This document shows positions 1 through 7,957 of a DNA stretch of 64,000 nt, in pieces. Under the pieces are notes generated by a model. It was not told the DNA's origin. It was given only the letters and a program-made list of their open reading frames with translations, and did no database searches. This DNA comes from JAFAMS01 sp049520515. Lineage in GTDB: Bacteria > Vulcanimicrobiota > Vulcanimicrobiia > Vulcanimicrobiales > Vulcanimicrobiaceae. The position numbers and the translations under genes were made by a program. The stretch's first letter is position 1. Each line of letters starts with the position of its first letter. Location of the stretch: NCBI GenBank assembly GCA_049520515.1, contig JBEKPS010000009.1, positions 52,375-116,374 of the forward strand, in the 5' to 3' direction.

Positions 1-1
1 G

Positions 2-703
2 GAACTTCCGCTACGCTATCTGCTCCTTGTTCCGGACCGCAAGAATAGCTCGCTCGGATACATGATGCGTCACGTTGCCGAGCAACGCGGCGACGGCAAA
101 GGCGCAACGTTCGTCGACGCGCAAGGCGACCATTTGGACGTCGATTCGTTGATCGCCGCGCTCGCGCAAGCGTTCGAAGATCACGCTGCCGTCTGCATCG
201 CCGGAACGGCTTTTGCATTTGCGGCGCTGCTCGAACAACTCGATGGCAAGATACTTCCGACACGCCCGGGTTCGCGCATCATGGAGACCGGAGGCTTCAA
301 GGGACGTACGCGTGTCCTCGAACGCACCGATCTCTACGCGCAGCTGGCACGCTGCTTCGATCTGGCGCCCGAACACATCGTCGCCGAGTACAGCATGACC
401 GAGCTGACGAGCCAGTACTATGACGCGCCGTGGTCGCGAACGCTCGGCGAGCGGGTCAAGATCGGACCGCAATGGCTGCGTCCGTCGATCGTCGATGCGA
501 GCGGCAATCCGGTCGCCGATGGTGAGATCGGCGTCTTACGCCACGTCGACCTTGCAAATCGCGGCTCGGCCGTGGCGATTCAAACCGAAGATTTGGCGTT
601 GCGAATCGGCGAAGGCGCATTCGTCCTGCTCGGTCGCGACCCCGATGCGCGCATGCGCGGTTGCTCTCTGGATGTCGAAGACTTACTCGCTCGACGCAGC
701 TAG
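2..703 (+). CDS. luxE: LuxE-type acyl-protein synthetase (5'-truncated)
   Basis: The reading frame is open from the window edge, so the N-terminus is missing; 233 residues are visible. The stretch around SRIMETGGFKGR and the segment EYSMTELTSQYYD are typical of the LuxE acyl-protein synthetase family, which adenylates a carboxylic acid and passes it on as an acyl-enzyme. The stop overlaps the start of a LuxC-type reductase by 32 bp, so the two are translationally coupled and probably form an acid-reductase pair. No luciferase genes are nearby, so bioluminescence is not implied. The natural substrate is unknown; the aminotransferase and glycan context suggest a small acid or sugar acid. Confidence 0.85.
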   Translation, partial: ELPLRYLLLVPDRKNSSLGYMMRHVAEQRGDGKGATFVDAQGDHLDVDSLIAALAQAFEDHAAVCIAGTAFAFAALLEQLDGKILPTRPGSRIMETGGFKGRTRVLERTDLYAQLARCFDLAPEHIVAEYSMTELTSQYYDAPWSRTLGERVKIGPQWLRPSIVDASGNPVADGEIGVLRHVDLANRGSAVAIQTEDLALRIGEGAFVLLGRDPDARMRGCSLDVEDLLARRS

Positions 704-1883
704 CGTCATCAACGCGGTCAGCGATGCAGCACAGCGTTGGAGTGACGCTGATTTTCCTCCGCGCGTGCGAACGACCGAGGCGATTGCAAAGCGCACCGGT
801 TATACGATCCCCGTCGTCGATTATGGGCTCGACCGCTTGTTCGTTCCGCTGCGCGCCGAAGCACTCGAGAACGCGATCGCACAAGAGCTCGGCTCGGTCG
901 AGGCGCTCGACCGCTTTGTCGAGCGCGACGGCGTGCAGTCGCGCGCGTATCCTATCGGCAGCATCGTCATCGTTTCCAGCCAGACGACGATCGGCGTCGC
1001 CATCGTGCCGGCCGTCTTTGCGCTGTGCGCGAAGTGTCCGGTGCTTGTGAAAGATCGCGAGGATGGACTCGCCCGAGCCTTTTTTGAAACACTGGCGCAA
1101 GAACATCCGGAGCTTGAACAGCGCGCGCAAGCGCGCGCATGGAAAGGCGGCGATCCGCAAGAGGATCGCGACCTGCGCGTTGCCGATGCCGTCGTCGCAT
1201 TCGGGCGCGACGATTCGCTGGCGGCGATCCGGCGGGCGTTGCGTCCGGGAGCGCGATTCGTCGGGTACGGACATCGTGCCAGCATCGGCTACGTGAGCCG
1301 GGGAGCGCTGGCAAACGAAATCTCCGCGCGCGCGGCCGCCGAAGGCGCGGCACGCGATCTCGTCCTCTACGACGGTGAAGGCTGCATGTCGCTGCACGCG
1401 CTCTTCGTCGAACGCGACGGCGCAATCGCACCGCTCGAGTTCGCGCGCATGTTAATCGACGCGGCGGCGGTTACTTCGGTCGAATTCCCGGCTGGAAAGC
1501 TCGACCCACGCGTGGTGACGTATTGCACCGGCGCTAATTTTCGCCAGGCTCTCGGGCGCGGCAGCGTGTTGCGAACGCCCTCGGCCGATACGACGCTCGT
1601 TCTCGATCCGCCGCAGCACGAAGCACCACCGCTCTTGCCGCGGATTCTTCCGGTTTACTCGATCGACACACCCGACGAGTGCGAAGAATACGTGCGCAGC
1701 CACGGTCTGCCGCTGGAAGCCTTTGCGCTTGCCGCCCCAAGCGAGACGCTCGCGGACCTCGGAGCACGGCTCGGCGCTGCGCGCATCGCGCGTCTCGGCG
1801 AGATGCAATCACCGGGCCCCGGCTTACATCACGGCGGCCGCGCGCGCATCAGCGATTTCATTCGATGGGCGGACGTCGCTTGA
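672..1883 (+). CDS. luxC: LuxC-type acyl reductase
   Basis: A 403-residue protein of the LuxC family (aldehyde-dehydrogenase fold), which reduces an acyl group to an aldehyde with NADPH. The likely nucleophile is Cys238 in the motif GEGCMSLHAL, and an upstream segment TTIGVAIVPAVFAL resembles the N-terminal dinucleotide-binding part. The ATG at 672 was chosen because it gives the expected LuxC length and lies inside the end of the preceding LuxE-type gene; the frame is open further upstream but encodes arginine-rich non-homologous sequence. It should work with LuxE to convert a carboxylate to an aldehyde. The next gene, an aminotransferase, overlaps its 3' end. Confidence 0.85.
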   Translation: MSKTYSLDAASVINAVSDAAQRWSDADFPPRVRTTEAIAKRTGYTIPVVDYGLDRLFVPLRAEALENAIAQELGSVEALDRFVERDGVQSRAYPIGSIVIVSSQTTIGVAIVPAVFALCAKCPVLVKDREDGLARAFFETLAQEHPELEQRAQARAWKGGDPQEDRDLRVADAVVAFGRDDSLAAIRRALRPGARFVGYGHRASIGYVSRGALANEISARAAAEGAARDLVLYDGEGCMSLHALFVERDGAIAPLEFARMLIDAAAVTSVEFPAGKLDPRVVTYCTGANFRQALGRGSVLRTPSADTTLVLDPPQHEAPPLLPRILPVYSIDTPDECEEYVRSHGLPLEAFALAAPSETLADLGARLGAARIARLGEMQSPGPGLHHGGRARISDFIRWADVA

Positions 1884-3127
1884 AAGAGATCCCGGGTCCA
1901 CGTTCACGCGAGCTCGCCGAGCGGCTGCGCGCGCACGAGTCGCGTGGCGTTACGTTTCTCGCTGACGACTTCCCGATTTTTTGGGAATCGGCAGAGGGCG
2001 CGCTCGTCACCGACGTCGACGGTAATCAGTTCATCGATCTGACGTCCGCCTTCGGTGTCGCGACGGCCGGGCACACGAATCCGCACGTGCACGACGCGAT
2101 CGTCGCGCAATCCGCAAAGCTCGTCCATGGACTCGGTGACGTCCATCCAAGTCGCGTCCGCGTCGAGCTGCTCGAGAAGCTTGCTGCGCTCGCACCCGGC
2201 GAGCTCTCCGTGAGCTTTCTGTGCAATAGCGGCTCGGAAGCCATCGACTTCGCGCTGAAGACCGCCTACTTGCGCAACAAGCGCCCCGGCATTCTCGCAT
2301 TCACGGGCGCGTATCACGGTCTAACCTCGAGCGCGCTTGCCGTCACGGGCATCGAGAAGTTTCGCGAGCCGTTCGCGCCGTTCGTGCGCGGTGACGTCCG
2401 TTTCGGGCCGTTTCCGACACCGCTGCACACGATGGAGATGGAATTTCGGGCTTGGAAGATCGGTACGGTTATCGTCGAGCCGATCCAGGGGCGTGCGGGC
2501 GTCATCGTGCCGCCGCGCGGCTGGCTTGCCGGCGTGCGCGCGCTCTGCGATCTCTACGGCGCTACGCTGATATTCGATGAAATCTACACCGGATTCGGCC
2601 GGACGGGCAAAATGTTTGCCTGCGAATATGAAGGCGTCGTCCCCGACTTGATGTGCGTCGGTAAAGCGATCGCGAACGGCGTACCCCTCGCTGCGGTCAT
2701 CGGGACGCGTAAAGCGATGGACGCGTGGGAACCCTCGCGCGGCGAAGCGCTGCACACCTCGACGTATCTCGGCAATCCGCTCGCATGCGCTGCGGCACTC
2801 GCGAACATCGCGCAAATTGAAGAACTCGGACTTGTGGAACGAGCCGCGAAGGTCGGCGCAAAACTCGGTGCGCGTTTGCGCGAGCTGCCGGAACGCACGC
2901 CGCTCGTCTCTGCCGTTCGTGGACGCGGGATGCTGTGGGGAATTACGCTTCCCAGCCCCGAGCTTACATTTGCGATCACGAAAGCCGCACTGCGCCTTGG
3001 GACGATCGTCCTTCCATCGGGCGTACGCGGCGACGTCATCACGCTCGCGCCACCGGTCACAATTGATGAAGGACAGCTCATGCACGCAGTCGATTTGCTC
3101 GAAGAAGCAATACAAAAGAGCGCATAG
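1865..3127 (+). CDS. Class III PLP-dependent aminotransferase
   Basis: A fold-type I, class III aminotransferase of about 420 residues (the family that includes 4-aminobutyrate and glutamate-semialdehyde enzymes). Visible landmarks are GSEAIDFALK, the metal-free Asp motif IFDEIYTGFGR and the Schiff-base lysine in CVGKAIANG (Lys267 from this start). Either ATG 1865 or TTG 1880 could start it; the TTG overlaps the luxC stop as TTGA and gives a protein beginning KEIPGP, common for this family. Following LuxE and LuxC it could transaminate the aldehyde they make. Substrate not readable from sequence. Confidence 0.9.
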   Translation: MGGRRLKEIPGPRSRELAERLRAHESRGVTFLADDFPIFWESAEGALVTDVDGNQFIDLTSAFGVATAGHTNPHVHDAIVAQSAKLVHGLGDVHPSRVRVELLEKLAALAPGELSVSFLCNSGSEAIDFALKTAYLRNKRPGILAFTGAYHGLTSSALAVTGIEKFREPFAPFVRGDVRFGPFPTPLHTMEMEFRAWKIGTVIVEPIQGRAGVIVPPRGWLAGVRALCDLYGATLIFDEIYTGFGRTGKMFACEYEGVVPDLMCVGKAIANGVPLAAVIGTRKAMDAWEPSRGEALHTSTYLGNPLACAAALANIAQIEELGLVERAAKVGAKLGARLRELPERTPLVSAVRGRGMLWGITLPSPELTFAITKAALRLGTIVLPSGVRGDVITLAPPVTIDEGQLMHAVDLLEEAIQKSA

Positions 3128-3136
3128 AGAGACATA

Positions 3137-4165
3137 ATGGCGAAAATCAGAATTGGTATTGTCGGATCGGGTTTCGGTGGAATCGTTCACGCGCCGGCGT
3201 TTCACGCGCACGAGGCGTTCGAGCTGGTCGCGATCGCGTCCCCAAATCGCGCCGACGTGGTCGCCAAGGAACGTGACATCCCGAATGCTTTTTCTTCGCT
3301 CGAAGCGATGCTCGACGGAATCGAGCTCGACGCCATCTCGATCTCATCGCCGCCGTTTGCGCACCACGACGCAGTCCTGCTTGCGCTTGCACGCGGCAAA
3401 CACGTGCTGTGCGAAAAGCCGCTCGCGCGAACCGTCGCCGAAGCCGAAGAGATGGTTGCAGCTGCCAGCAAATCCGGGAAGGCGACCGGTATCGGATTCG
3501 AGTTTCGCTTCGATGCATCGCGTCAGGCCCTCAAGGAGCTGGTCACCAACAACCATTTAGGCCCCCTGCGCGAGATCGAGTTCACACATCTCACGACGAT
3601 GCTGCGCCGCGATAGTGACCGTAAGCGCGGCTGGTGGTTCGACTACGCGCGCGGGGGCGGCATCATTCAAGCCGTCGGCTCGCACATGATCGACAGCGTA
3701 ACGTGGCTGGCCGGACGTCCGCCGCGTTCCTACACCGGCTTCTCGCGGACAGCGAACACCACACGCAACGACGATCAAGGCTCGTTCACGAGCAACGTTG
3801 CGGACGGAATGTTCGTGGTCTTGGATTACGGCGACGGCCTGGCCGGACGGATCACGCTCGATGCAACCAACGTCGTCAACAGCTCGACACTCGCAGTCTA
3901 CGGCGAAGATCGTACTGCCGCTGCAAGTGGCGAAAACCTCGCCTGGTCGAAGCTTTTTACGGTCGACGCAAACGAAACGTCCGAGCTCGAGCTGGCGTCA
4001 TCACCCTACGATCACTACAAGGCCGCGCAAGCGAACGTCCCGCTCGTTCTCAAAATGCTCGATCAGTTCGTTGCCAAAATTGAAGGCAAGCCGAATACGA
4101 TGCCGACGTTCGAAGACGGACTACTCGTGCAACGCGTCATGGCTGCGGTAGGGTATGAGGCTTGA
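3137..4165 (+). CDS. Gfo/Idh/MocA-family oxidoreductase
   Basis: A 342-residue NAD(P)-dependent sugar dehydrogenase-like protein. The N-terminal Rossmann motif GIVGSGFGG and the catalytic-lysine motif CEKPLA (near residues 93-98) are clear, and the C-terminal half has the usual alpha/beta dimerisation domain. A purine-rich AGAGAGA lies just before ATG 3137. It follows the aminotransferase by 9 bp, and such oxidoreductase-aminotransferase pairs are common in amino-sugar biosynthesis, so it may make the keto substrate or finish the product. Last gene before a convergent terminator-like repeat. Confidence 0.9.
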   Translation: MAKIRIGIVGSGFGGIVHAPAFHAHEAFELVAIASPNRADVVAKERDIPNAFSSLEAMLDGIELDAISISSPPFAHHDAVLLALARGKHVLCEKPLARTVAEAEEMVAAASKSGKATGIGFEFRFDASRQALKELVTNNHLGPLREIEFTHLTTMLRRDSDRKRGWWFDYARGGGIIQAVGSHMIDSVTWLAGRPPRSYTGFSRTANTTRNDDQGSFTSNVADGMFVVLDYGDGLAGRITLDATNVVNSSTLAVYGEDRTAAASGENLAWSKLFTVDANETSELELASSPYDHYKAAQANVPLVLKMLDQFVAKIEGKPNTMPTFEDGLLVQRVMAAVGYEA

Positions 4166-4167
4166 GT

Positions 4168-4215
4168 TGTCATCCCGAGCGAAGCCTGTGCCCACAACGT
4201 GGGTATCGAGGGACA
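4168..4215. repeat. REP-like palindrome between convergent gene ends
   Basis: The 51-bp gap between the oxidoreductase stop and the epimerase stop is almost entirely an inverted repeat. The outer arms are TGTC (4168-4171) and GACA (4212-4215), with TCCC/GGGA inside them. An inner perfect stem CCCAC/GTGGG (4191-4195 and 4199-4203) has a three-base loop. It resembles the dispersed GTCATCCCGAGCGAAG-type palindromes seen in many GC-rich genomes, and could act as a bidirectional terminator. Only one copy was noticed in this window. Confidence 0.55.
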
Positions 4216-4216
4216 G

Positions 4217-5239
4217 CTAATAGATAGTTTCGAAGTCGCCTTGCGTGCCGTGCGTCTCTTCCAGAATCGTCATCCACGCAATATTGTAGCCGCGCGGGTG
4301 GAGCAGCTGGGTCGGATCGCCGAGCGGTATCTTCTGCAGCATGTCGTTGATCGATTCGAGGACCGTCACCGACGGGGTGAAGCCCAGACGCGAGGTCATC
4401 TTGGTGTTGGTCATGCGGTAATCGCGCACGATCTTCGGAAGGCCCGTCTCTTGGAGCTCGACGCGATGGCTCGCGAGCTTCATCTCGAGTGAACCCTTGA
4501 CCAGCATCGCGAGCTCGCGAATCTGATAATTCTCTTGCATGACGTTGAAGATCTCGGCATGGACCTGGTCGCGCTTGCCCAGATAGCACGCAATGTGGGC
4601 GCGCGCGACGTCGGTAACGTCGACCAGCGGGCGCCACTGCCATCCGCCGCCGTGCAGGAACAGTTTTCCGAACACCGCCGCGTCCTTGACAAACGTGTTC
4701 ACGACCAAATCGAATCGCATGCGCGGACTGAATCCGTAAACGGTACCTTGCCGTAGGATGACCGGCGAGAAGTTTGCATCGGCCGCTTCGAGCAGTTTCT
4801 CTTCAGCGAATTTCTTCGAGAGCGAATAGGCTCCGCGCGGCTTGACGTCGGCGGTTTCGTCGTACGTCCCGGCGCCGATTCCGTCGTAGATCGACGCGCT
4901 CGAGCCGAAGATCAAGCGCGGTACGCCGGCCTTCTTGCAGGCGCGCGCAAGCGATTCGGTTGCAACCGCGTTCATCTCCCAATTCGCTTCGGTATTATAT
5001 TCCGCGGTCGGATCGTTCGAAAGCCCGGCCAAGTGACTTACGACCTCGACGCCGTCGAGCCACTGCGGATCGAACGTGCGAATGTCCCCCGGAATGAATT
5101 CGACCTTCTCGAGCTCCGGCAGCACGGAGCGGCCAAAGAAAAACCGGTCGACGACGCGCACGTCGTCGCCGCGCGCGACAAGCTGACGGCAAAGCTCGAG
5201 GCCGATATAGCCGGCGCCGCCGGTGACGAGTACTTTCAG
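4217..5239 (-). CDS. NAD-dependent sugar epimerase/dehydratase (extended SDR)
   Basis: An extended short-chain dehydrogenase of about 340 residues acting on nucleotide sugars. It shows the NAD motif VTGGAGYIG, the serine region SSASIYDG and the catalytic YSLSK. No ATG or GTG suits the start: the nearest upstream alternative is TTG at 5305, deep in cinA. CTG at 5239-5237 overlaps the cinA stop (CTGA) and places the GGAGYIG motif exactly where expected, so I chose CTG. The protein is paralogous to the epimerase at 30123-31145, sharing the MRFDL segment and surrounding region. Probably makes a glycan precursor. Confidence 0.85.
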   Translation of the reverse strand: MKVLVTGGAGYIGLELCRQLVARGDDVRVVDRFFFGRSVLPELEKVEFIPGDIRTFDPQWLDGVEVVSHLAGLSNDPTAEYNTEANWEMNAVATESLARACKKAGVPRLIFGSSASIYDGIGAGTYDETADVKPRGAYSLSKKFAEEKLLEAADANFSPVILRQGTVYGFSPRMRFDLVVNTFVKDAAVFGKLFLHGGGWQWRPLVDVTDVARAHIACYLGKRDQVHAEIFNVMQENYQIRELAMLVKGSLEMKLASHRVELQETGLPKIVRDYRMTNTKMTSRLGFTPSVTVLESINDMLQKIPLGDPTQLLHPRGYNIAWMTILEETHGTQGDFETIY

Positions 5240-6528
5240 CGGCGAGCCTCGGACATGAAGGGCGTGATCGGCACGCTCGTATCGGCGCGCTCGAGGTATC
5301 GCCAAATTGCGGAGAGACCGGCCATCGTCGCACGCGTGCGAATGTCGTTACGATCGCCCGGAAACGTCGCGCGATACGTGCGCGGTTCCCCGTCCGCGAC
5401 GAGCGCAAACCACACGAGACCAACCGGTTTCTCTTCCGTCCCGCCCGTTGGGCCTGCAATCCCCGTTGTTGCAATCGCGACGTCGGCGCCCAAGCGGCGC
5501 CGCGCGCCACGTGCCATGGCAATTGCCGTTTCGACGCTGACCGCACCGTGTTCGCGCAGAATGTCGGCCGGGACGTCGAGCATCGAGCGCTTTACGTCGT
5601 TCGTATACGCGACAACTCCACCGCGAAAGACATCGGATGCGCCCGGAACGCGCGCGAGCGCGTCTGAGATGGCGCCGCCGGTGCACGATTCTGCGGTTGC
5701 GATCGTTTGCCGCCGCCGCCGGAGCGAATCGACGATCTGACTCTCGACGGTTTGCGCGTCAACGCCGTAGATGCCGTATCCGATCCGCTCGCGTATCTCG
5801 GCTTCGATCGGAGCGATCATCGCCTTTGCGGCTTCGGTGGTGTCGGCTTTCGCCATGATCTTCACGTCGCAACGTCCACCATGCGCGAGCACCGCGATCT
5901 TCGGGTTCTCGGAGGTGCGAAAGAGATCTTCGATGCGCCGGTCAAGCTCGGACTCCGGGATCCCGATCGTATGAATCGTGCGCGTCGTGATCGTCTGATG
6001 GAGCGAAAAACGCTCGACCAGCCACGGCACGAGCTTCTCCATCATCATCGCGCGCATCTCACGCGGTACGCCGGGCATGCCTGCGACGAATTTTCCATCC
6101 TCGCGGAGCGCGATGAATCCGGGTGCCGTCCCGTGCGGATTCTCGAGCACGACGCCGGGCGTCGGAAGCATGGCTTGACGCCGGTTGTTGTCGCTCATTG
6201 TGCGGCGCATCGACGAGAAGCGTTCTTCGATCGCACGCAGCGATGGCTCGTGCAACTCGAGATGCGTTCCGGTCGCAGCCGCAACGGCTTCCTTTGTCAG
6301 ATCGTCGACGGTCGGGCCGAGGCCGCCGGTCGTGATAATTCCATCAGCGCGTTCGAGCGCGCCGCGCAACATCGCTTCCAAGCGCTCCGGATTATCGCCG
6401 ACCGAGTGCTTCGCATAGACGTCGGCGCCGATGTCGGCGAGGGCGCTGGCGACGAAGGCCGAGTTGGTGTCGATGAGATGACCGAGCAGCAGCTCAGTCC
6501 CAATCGTCACAATCTCTATCGTGGCCAC
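5236..6528 (-). CDS. cinA: CinA-like competence/damage-inducible protein (nicotinamide-nucleotide amidase)
   Basis: A 430-residue two-domain CinA. The N-terminal molybdopterin-binding-like domain (about residues 1-170) carries IGTELLLGHLIDTN and TTGGLGPTVDDLT. The C-terminal PncC domain (about 265-415) carries the catalytic region TAESCTGG and TTGIAGPTGG. The family cleaves NMN and ADP-ribose in pyridine-nucleotide recycling, which fits its place downstream of nadE and its amidase. The start is GTG 6528, 9 bp after the siroheme-type gene. Its stop overlaps the epimerase start. Confidence 0.95.
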   Translation of the reverse strand: MATIEIVTIGTELLLGHLIDTNSAFVASALADIGADVYAKHSVGDNPERLEAMLRGALERADGIITTGGLGPTVDDLTKEAVAAATGTHLELHEPSLRAIEERFSSMRRTMSDNNRRQAMLPTPGVVLENPHGTAPGFIALREDGKFVAGMPGVPREMRAMMMEKLVPWLVERFSLHQTITTRTIHTIGIPESELDRRIEDLFRTSENPKIAVLAHGGRCDVKIMAKADTTEAAKAMIAPIEAEIRERIGYGIYGVDAQTVESQIVDSLRRRRQTIATAESCTGGAISDALARVPGASDVFRGGVVAYTNDVKRSMLDVPADILREHGAVSVETAIAMARGARRRLGADVAIATTGIAGPTGGTEEKPVGLVWFALVADGEPRTYRATFPGDRNDIRTRATMAGLSAIWRYLERADTSVPITPFMSEARR

Positions 6529-6537
6529 AACGCGCTC

Positions 6538-7107
6538 CTATTCGAACCAGTCGGGATAGCGTACGCTGATCTGCACGTCGAATCCCTCGGCAGCCTCGCG
6601 TCCGGCCGCCTTTCGCGCTTCCGAATCAGCGAGCGCACGGTTCTCGTTGCGCCGGGCGCGCAGTGCATCCATGAAGCGCGCAAACTTTGCGTCGAGGACA
6701 CGCTGAATTGCGATCCGCCAACGCTTGCTGACCGCCGGCGAGACGCCGCCGGTCGAGACCGTGATCCGGGCCGGCCCGGCTTTCGCGACCGCTTGCATCG
6801 CAACGAAACCGTACGCAGGTTGATCGATGCAGCACAACAGGAAATGATAGCGGTCGGCAAGTCCGCGCAAGCGCGCCGAGAGTGTGTCGTCGAGCGGCGT
6901 CGAGATAACGAAGAATGCGCTCGCGACATCGTCATCGCGCAACGTACTCAGGTCGCGAATCCAGCGAACGTTCGCGCCGGCTTCTTCGAGCGAGCGCGTC
7001 TTCTCGATCGCCTCGCGATCGTTTGCCGGACCGATGACGACGCAATCGCGCCCTTCGAGGTTCAACCCGACTGGGAAGAACGCCGGCGGCAGCGGATCGC
7101 GACTAAT
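6538..7107 (-). CDS. Siroheme-synthase-like precorrin-2 dehydrogenase (CysG N-terminal type)
   Basis: About 189 residues resembling the NAD-dependent dehydrogenase/ferrochelatase half of CysG (Met8/SirC family). The pattern FFPVGLNLEGRDCVVIG, then ISTPLD, then TVSTGGVSPAVSKRW, follows the family. The usual glycine-rich GGG near residue 25 reads G-P-A-N-D, so cofactor binding may be altered. No ATG/GTG start exists in frame before the homologous region; ATT 7107 overlaps the nadE stop (ATTAG) and CTG 7092 is the alternative. Sits between nadE and cinA in one operon. Activity is uncertain. Confidence 0.75.
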   Translation of the reverse strand: MSRDPLPPAFFPVGLNLEGRDCVVIGPANDREAIEKTRSLEEAGANVRWIRDLSTLRDDDVASAFFVISTPLDDTLSARLRGLADRYHFLLCCIDQPAYGFVAMQAVAKAGPARITVSTGGVSPAVSKRWRIAIQRVLDAKFARFMDALRARRNENRALADSEARKAAGREAAEGFDVQISVRYPDWFE

Positions 7108-7957
7108 AGTCGACCGGCCTGAGATAAAACTCGTTGATCGCGGTGTTGCTGAGCATCGCCGTCGTCGGTAGATGCCGTTTCCAGTGCGTCGAGTCGACGC
7201 GCTTACGCACGATCCGCACTTCTTCCGGCGCGAGACCCATGCGGACGATCTGCTGCTCGTCGAAACCTTGCAACATCGCGGCCAGAATTGCATCGGCTTT
7301 GAGGTATGTGATCCCGAGATCGCTTTCGTCGGTTTGATCGGCTTCGAGATCGGCGCTCGGCGCTTTGTCGACGATCGGAAGCGGAACGCCGAGGTAACGC
7401 GCCAGATCCCACACTTGCGTCTTGAAGAGATCACCGATGGGGTTGACAGGCGGCGTGTCGTCGGCGTGCCACGTGAAGTAGCCCATCATCCGTTCCGTCT
7501 TGTTGCCGGTTCCAATTGGAAGCGCACTCAGCTTTGCGGATTGATCGAACAGCACGACCATCCTGACGCGCGCCATCACGTTGCCGGCCCGGCGCGCATC
7601 GACACCGGGTTCGAACTGCAGATAACCATCGACCGCCGCCGTAATCTCGATCGTGCGCTCGTTGATTCCAAGCGCATCAATGACGAGCTTTGCGTCGTTC
7701 AGAGATGACGGACTCGATGATTTATACGGCATGCGAATCGCGTAGACGTTTTCAGGCCCAAGCGCCCGTGCGCACAAATACGCAACGCACGCCGAATCGA
7801 CACCGCCTGAGAGACCGAGCACCGCCTTCTTGATTCCGCGTCGCCGTACGAGCTCGTCGGCTAAGAATGCCTCCAGCCAGCGTGCCGTTACTTCGGGATC
7901 GCTCTTGACCGATGCGTATGGATCGATCGCGGGAGCTTGAATGACGGGCAGCGTCAT
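7103..7957 (-). CDS. nadE: NAD(+) synthetase
   Basis: A 284-residue ATP pyrophosphatase that amidates nicotinic acid adenine dinucleotide to NAD. The P-loop motif SGGVDS is at residues 50-55, with GTGNKTERMMGYFT and the GDLFKTQVW segment downstream as in NadE. It lacks the fused N-terminal glutaminase domain of long NadE proteins, but the gene immediately upstream is a stand-alone nitrilase-family amidase whose stop overlaps its start (ATGA), suggesting a two-subunit glutamine-dependent enzyme. Confidence 0.95.
   Translation of the reverse strand: MTLPVIQAPAIDPYASVKSDPEVTARWLEAFLADELVRRRGIKKAVLGLSGGVDSACVAYLCARALGPENVYAIRMPYKSSSPSSLNDAKLVIDALGINERTIEITAAVDGYLQFEPGVDARRAGNVMARVRMVVLFDQSAKLSALPIGTGNKTERMMGYFTWHADDTPPVNPIGDLFKTQVWDLARYLGVPLPIVDKAPSADLEADQTDESDLGITYLKADAILAAMLQGFDEQQIVRMGLAPEEVRIVRKRVDSTHWKRHLPTTAMLSNTAINEFYLRPVDY

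Noticed and set aside
2..1883. Bioluminescence operon suggested by LuxC and LuxE
   Set aside because: No luxA/luxB/luxD genes nearby; LuxC/LuxE homologues occur in non-luminous bacteria.
5707..7122. Long plus-strand open frame opposite cinA and the siroheme-type gene
   Set aside because: It is Arg/Asp-rich, shows no domain and lies antisense to clearly conserved genes; a by-product of high GC.
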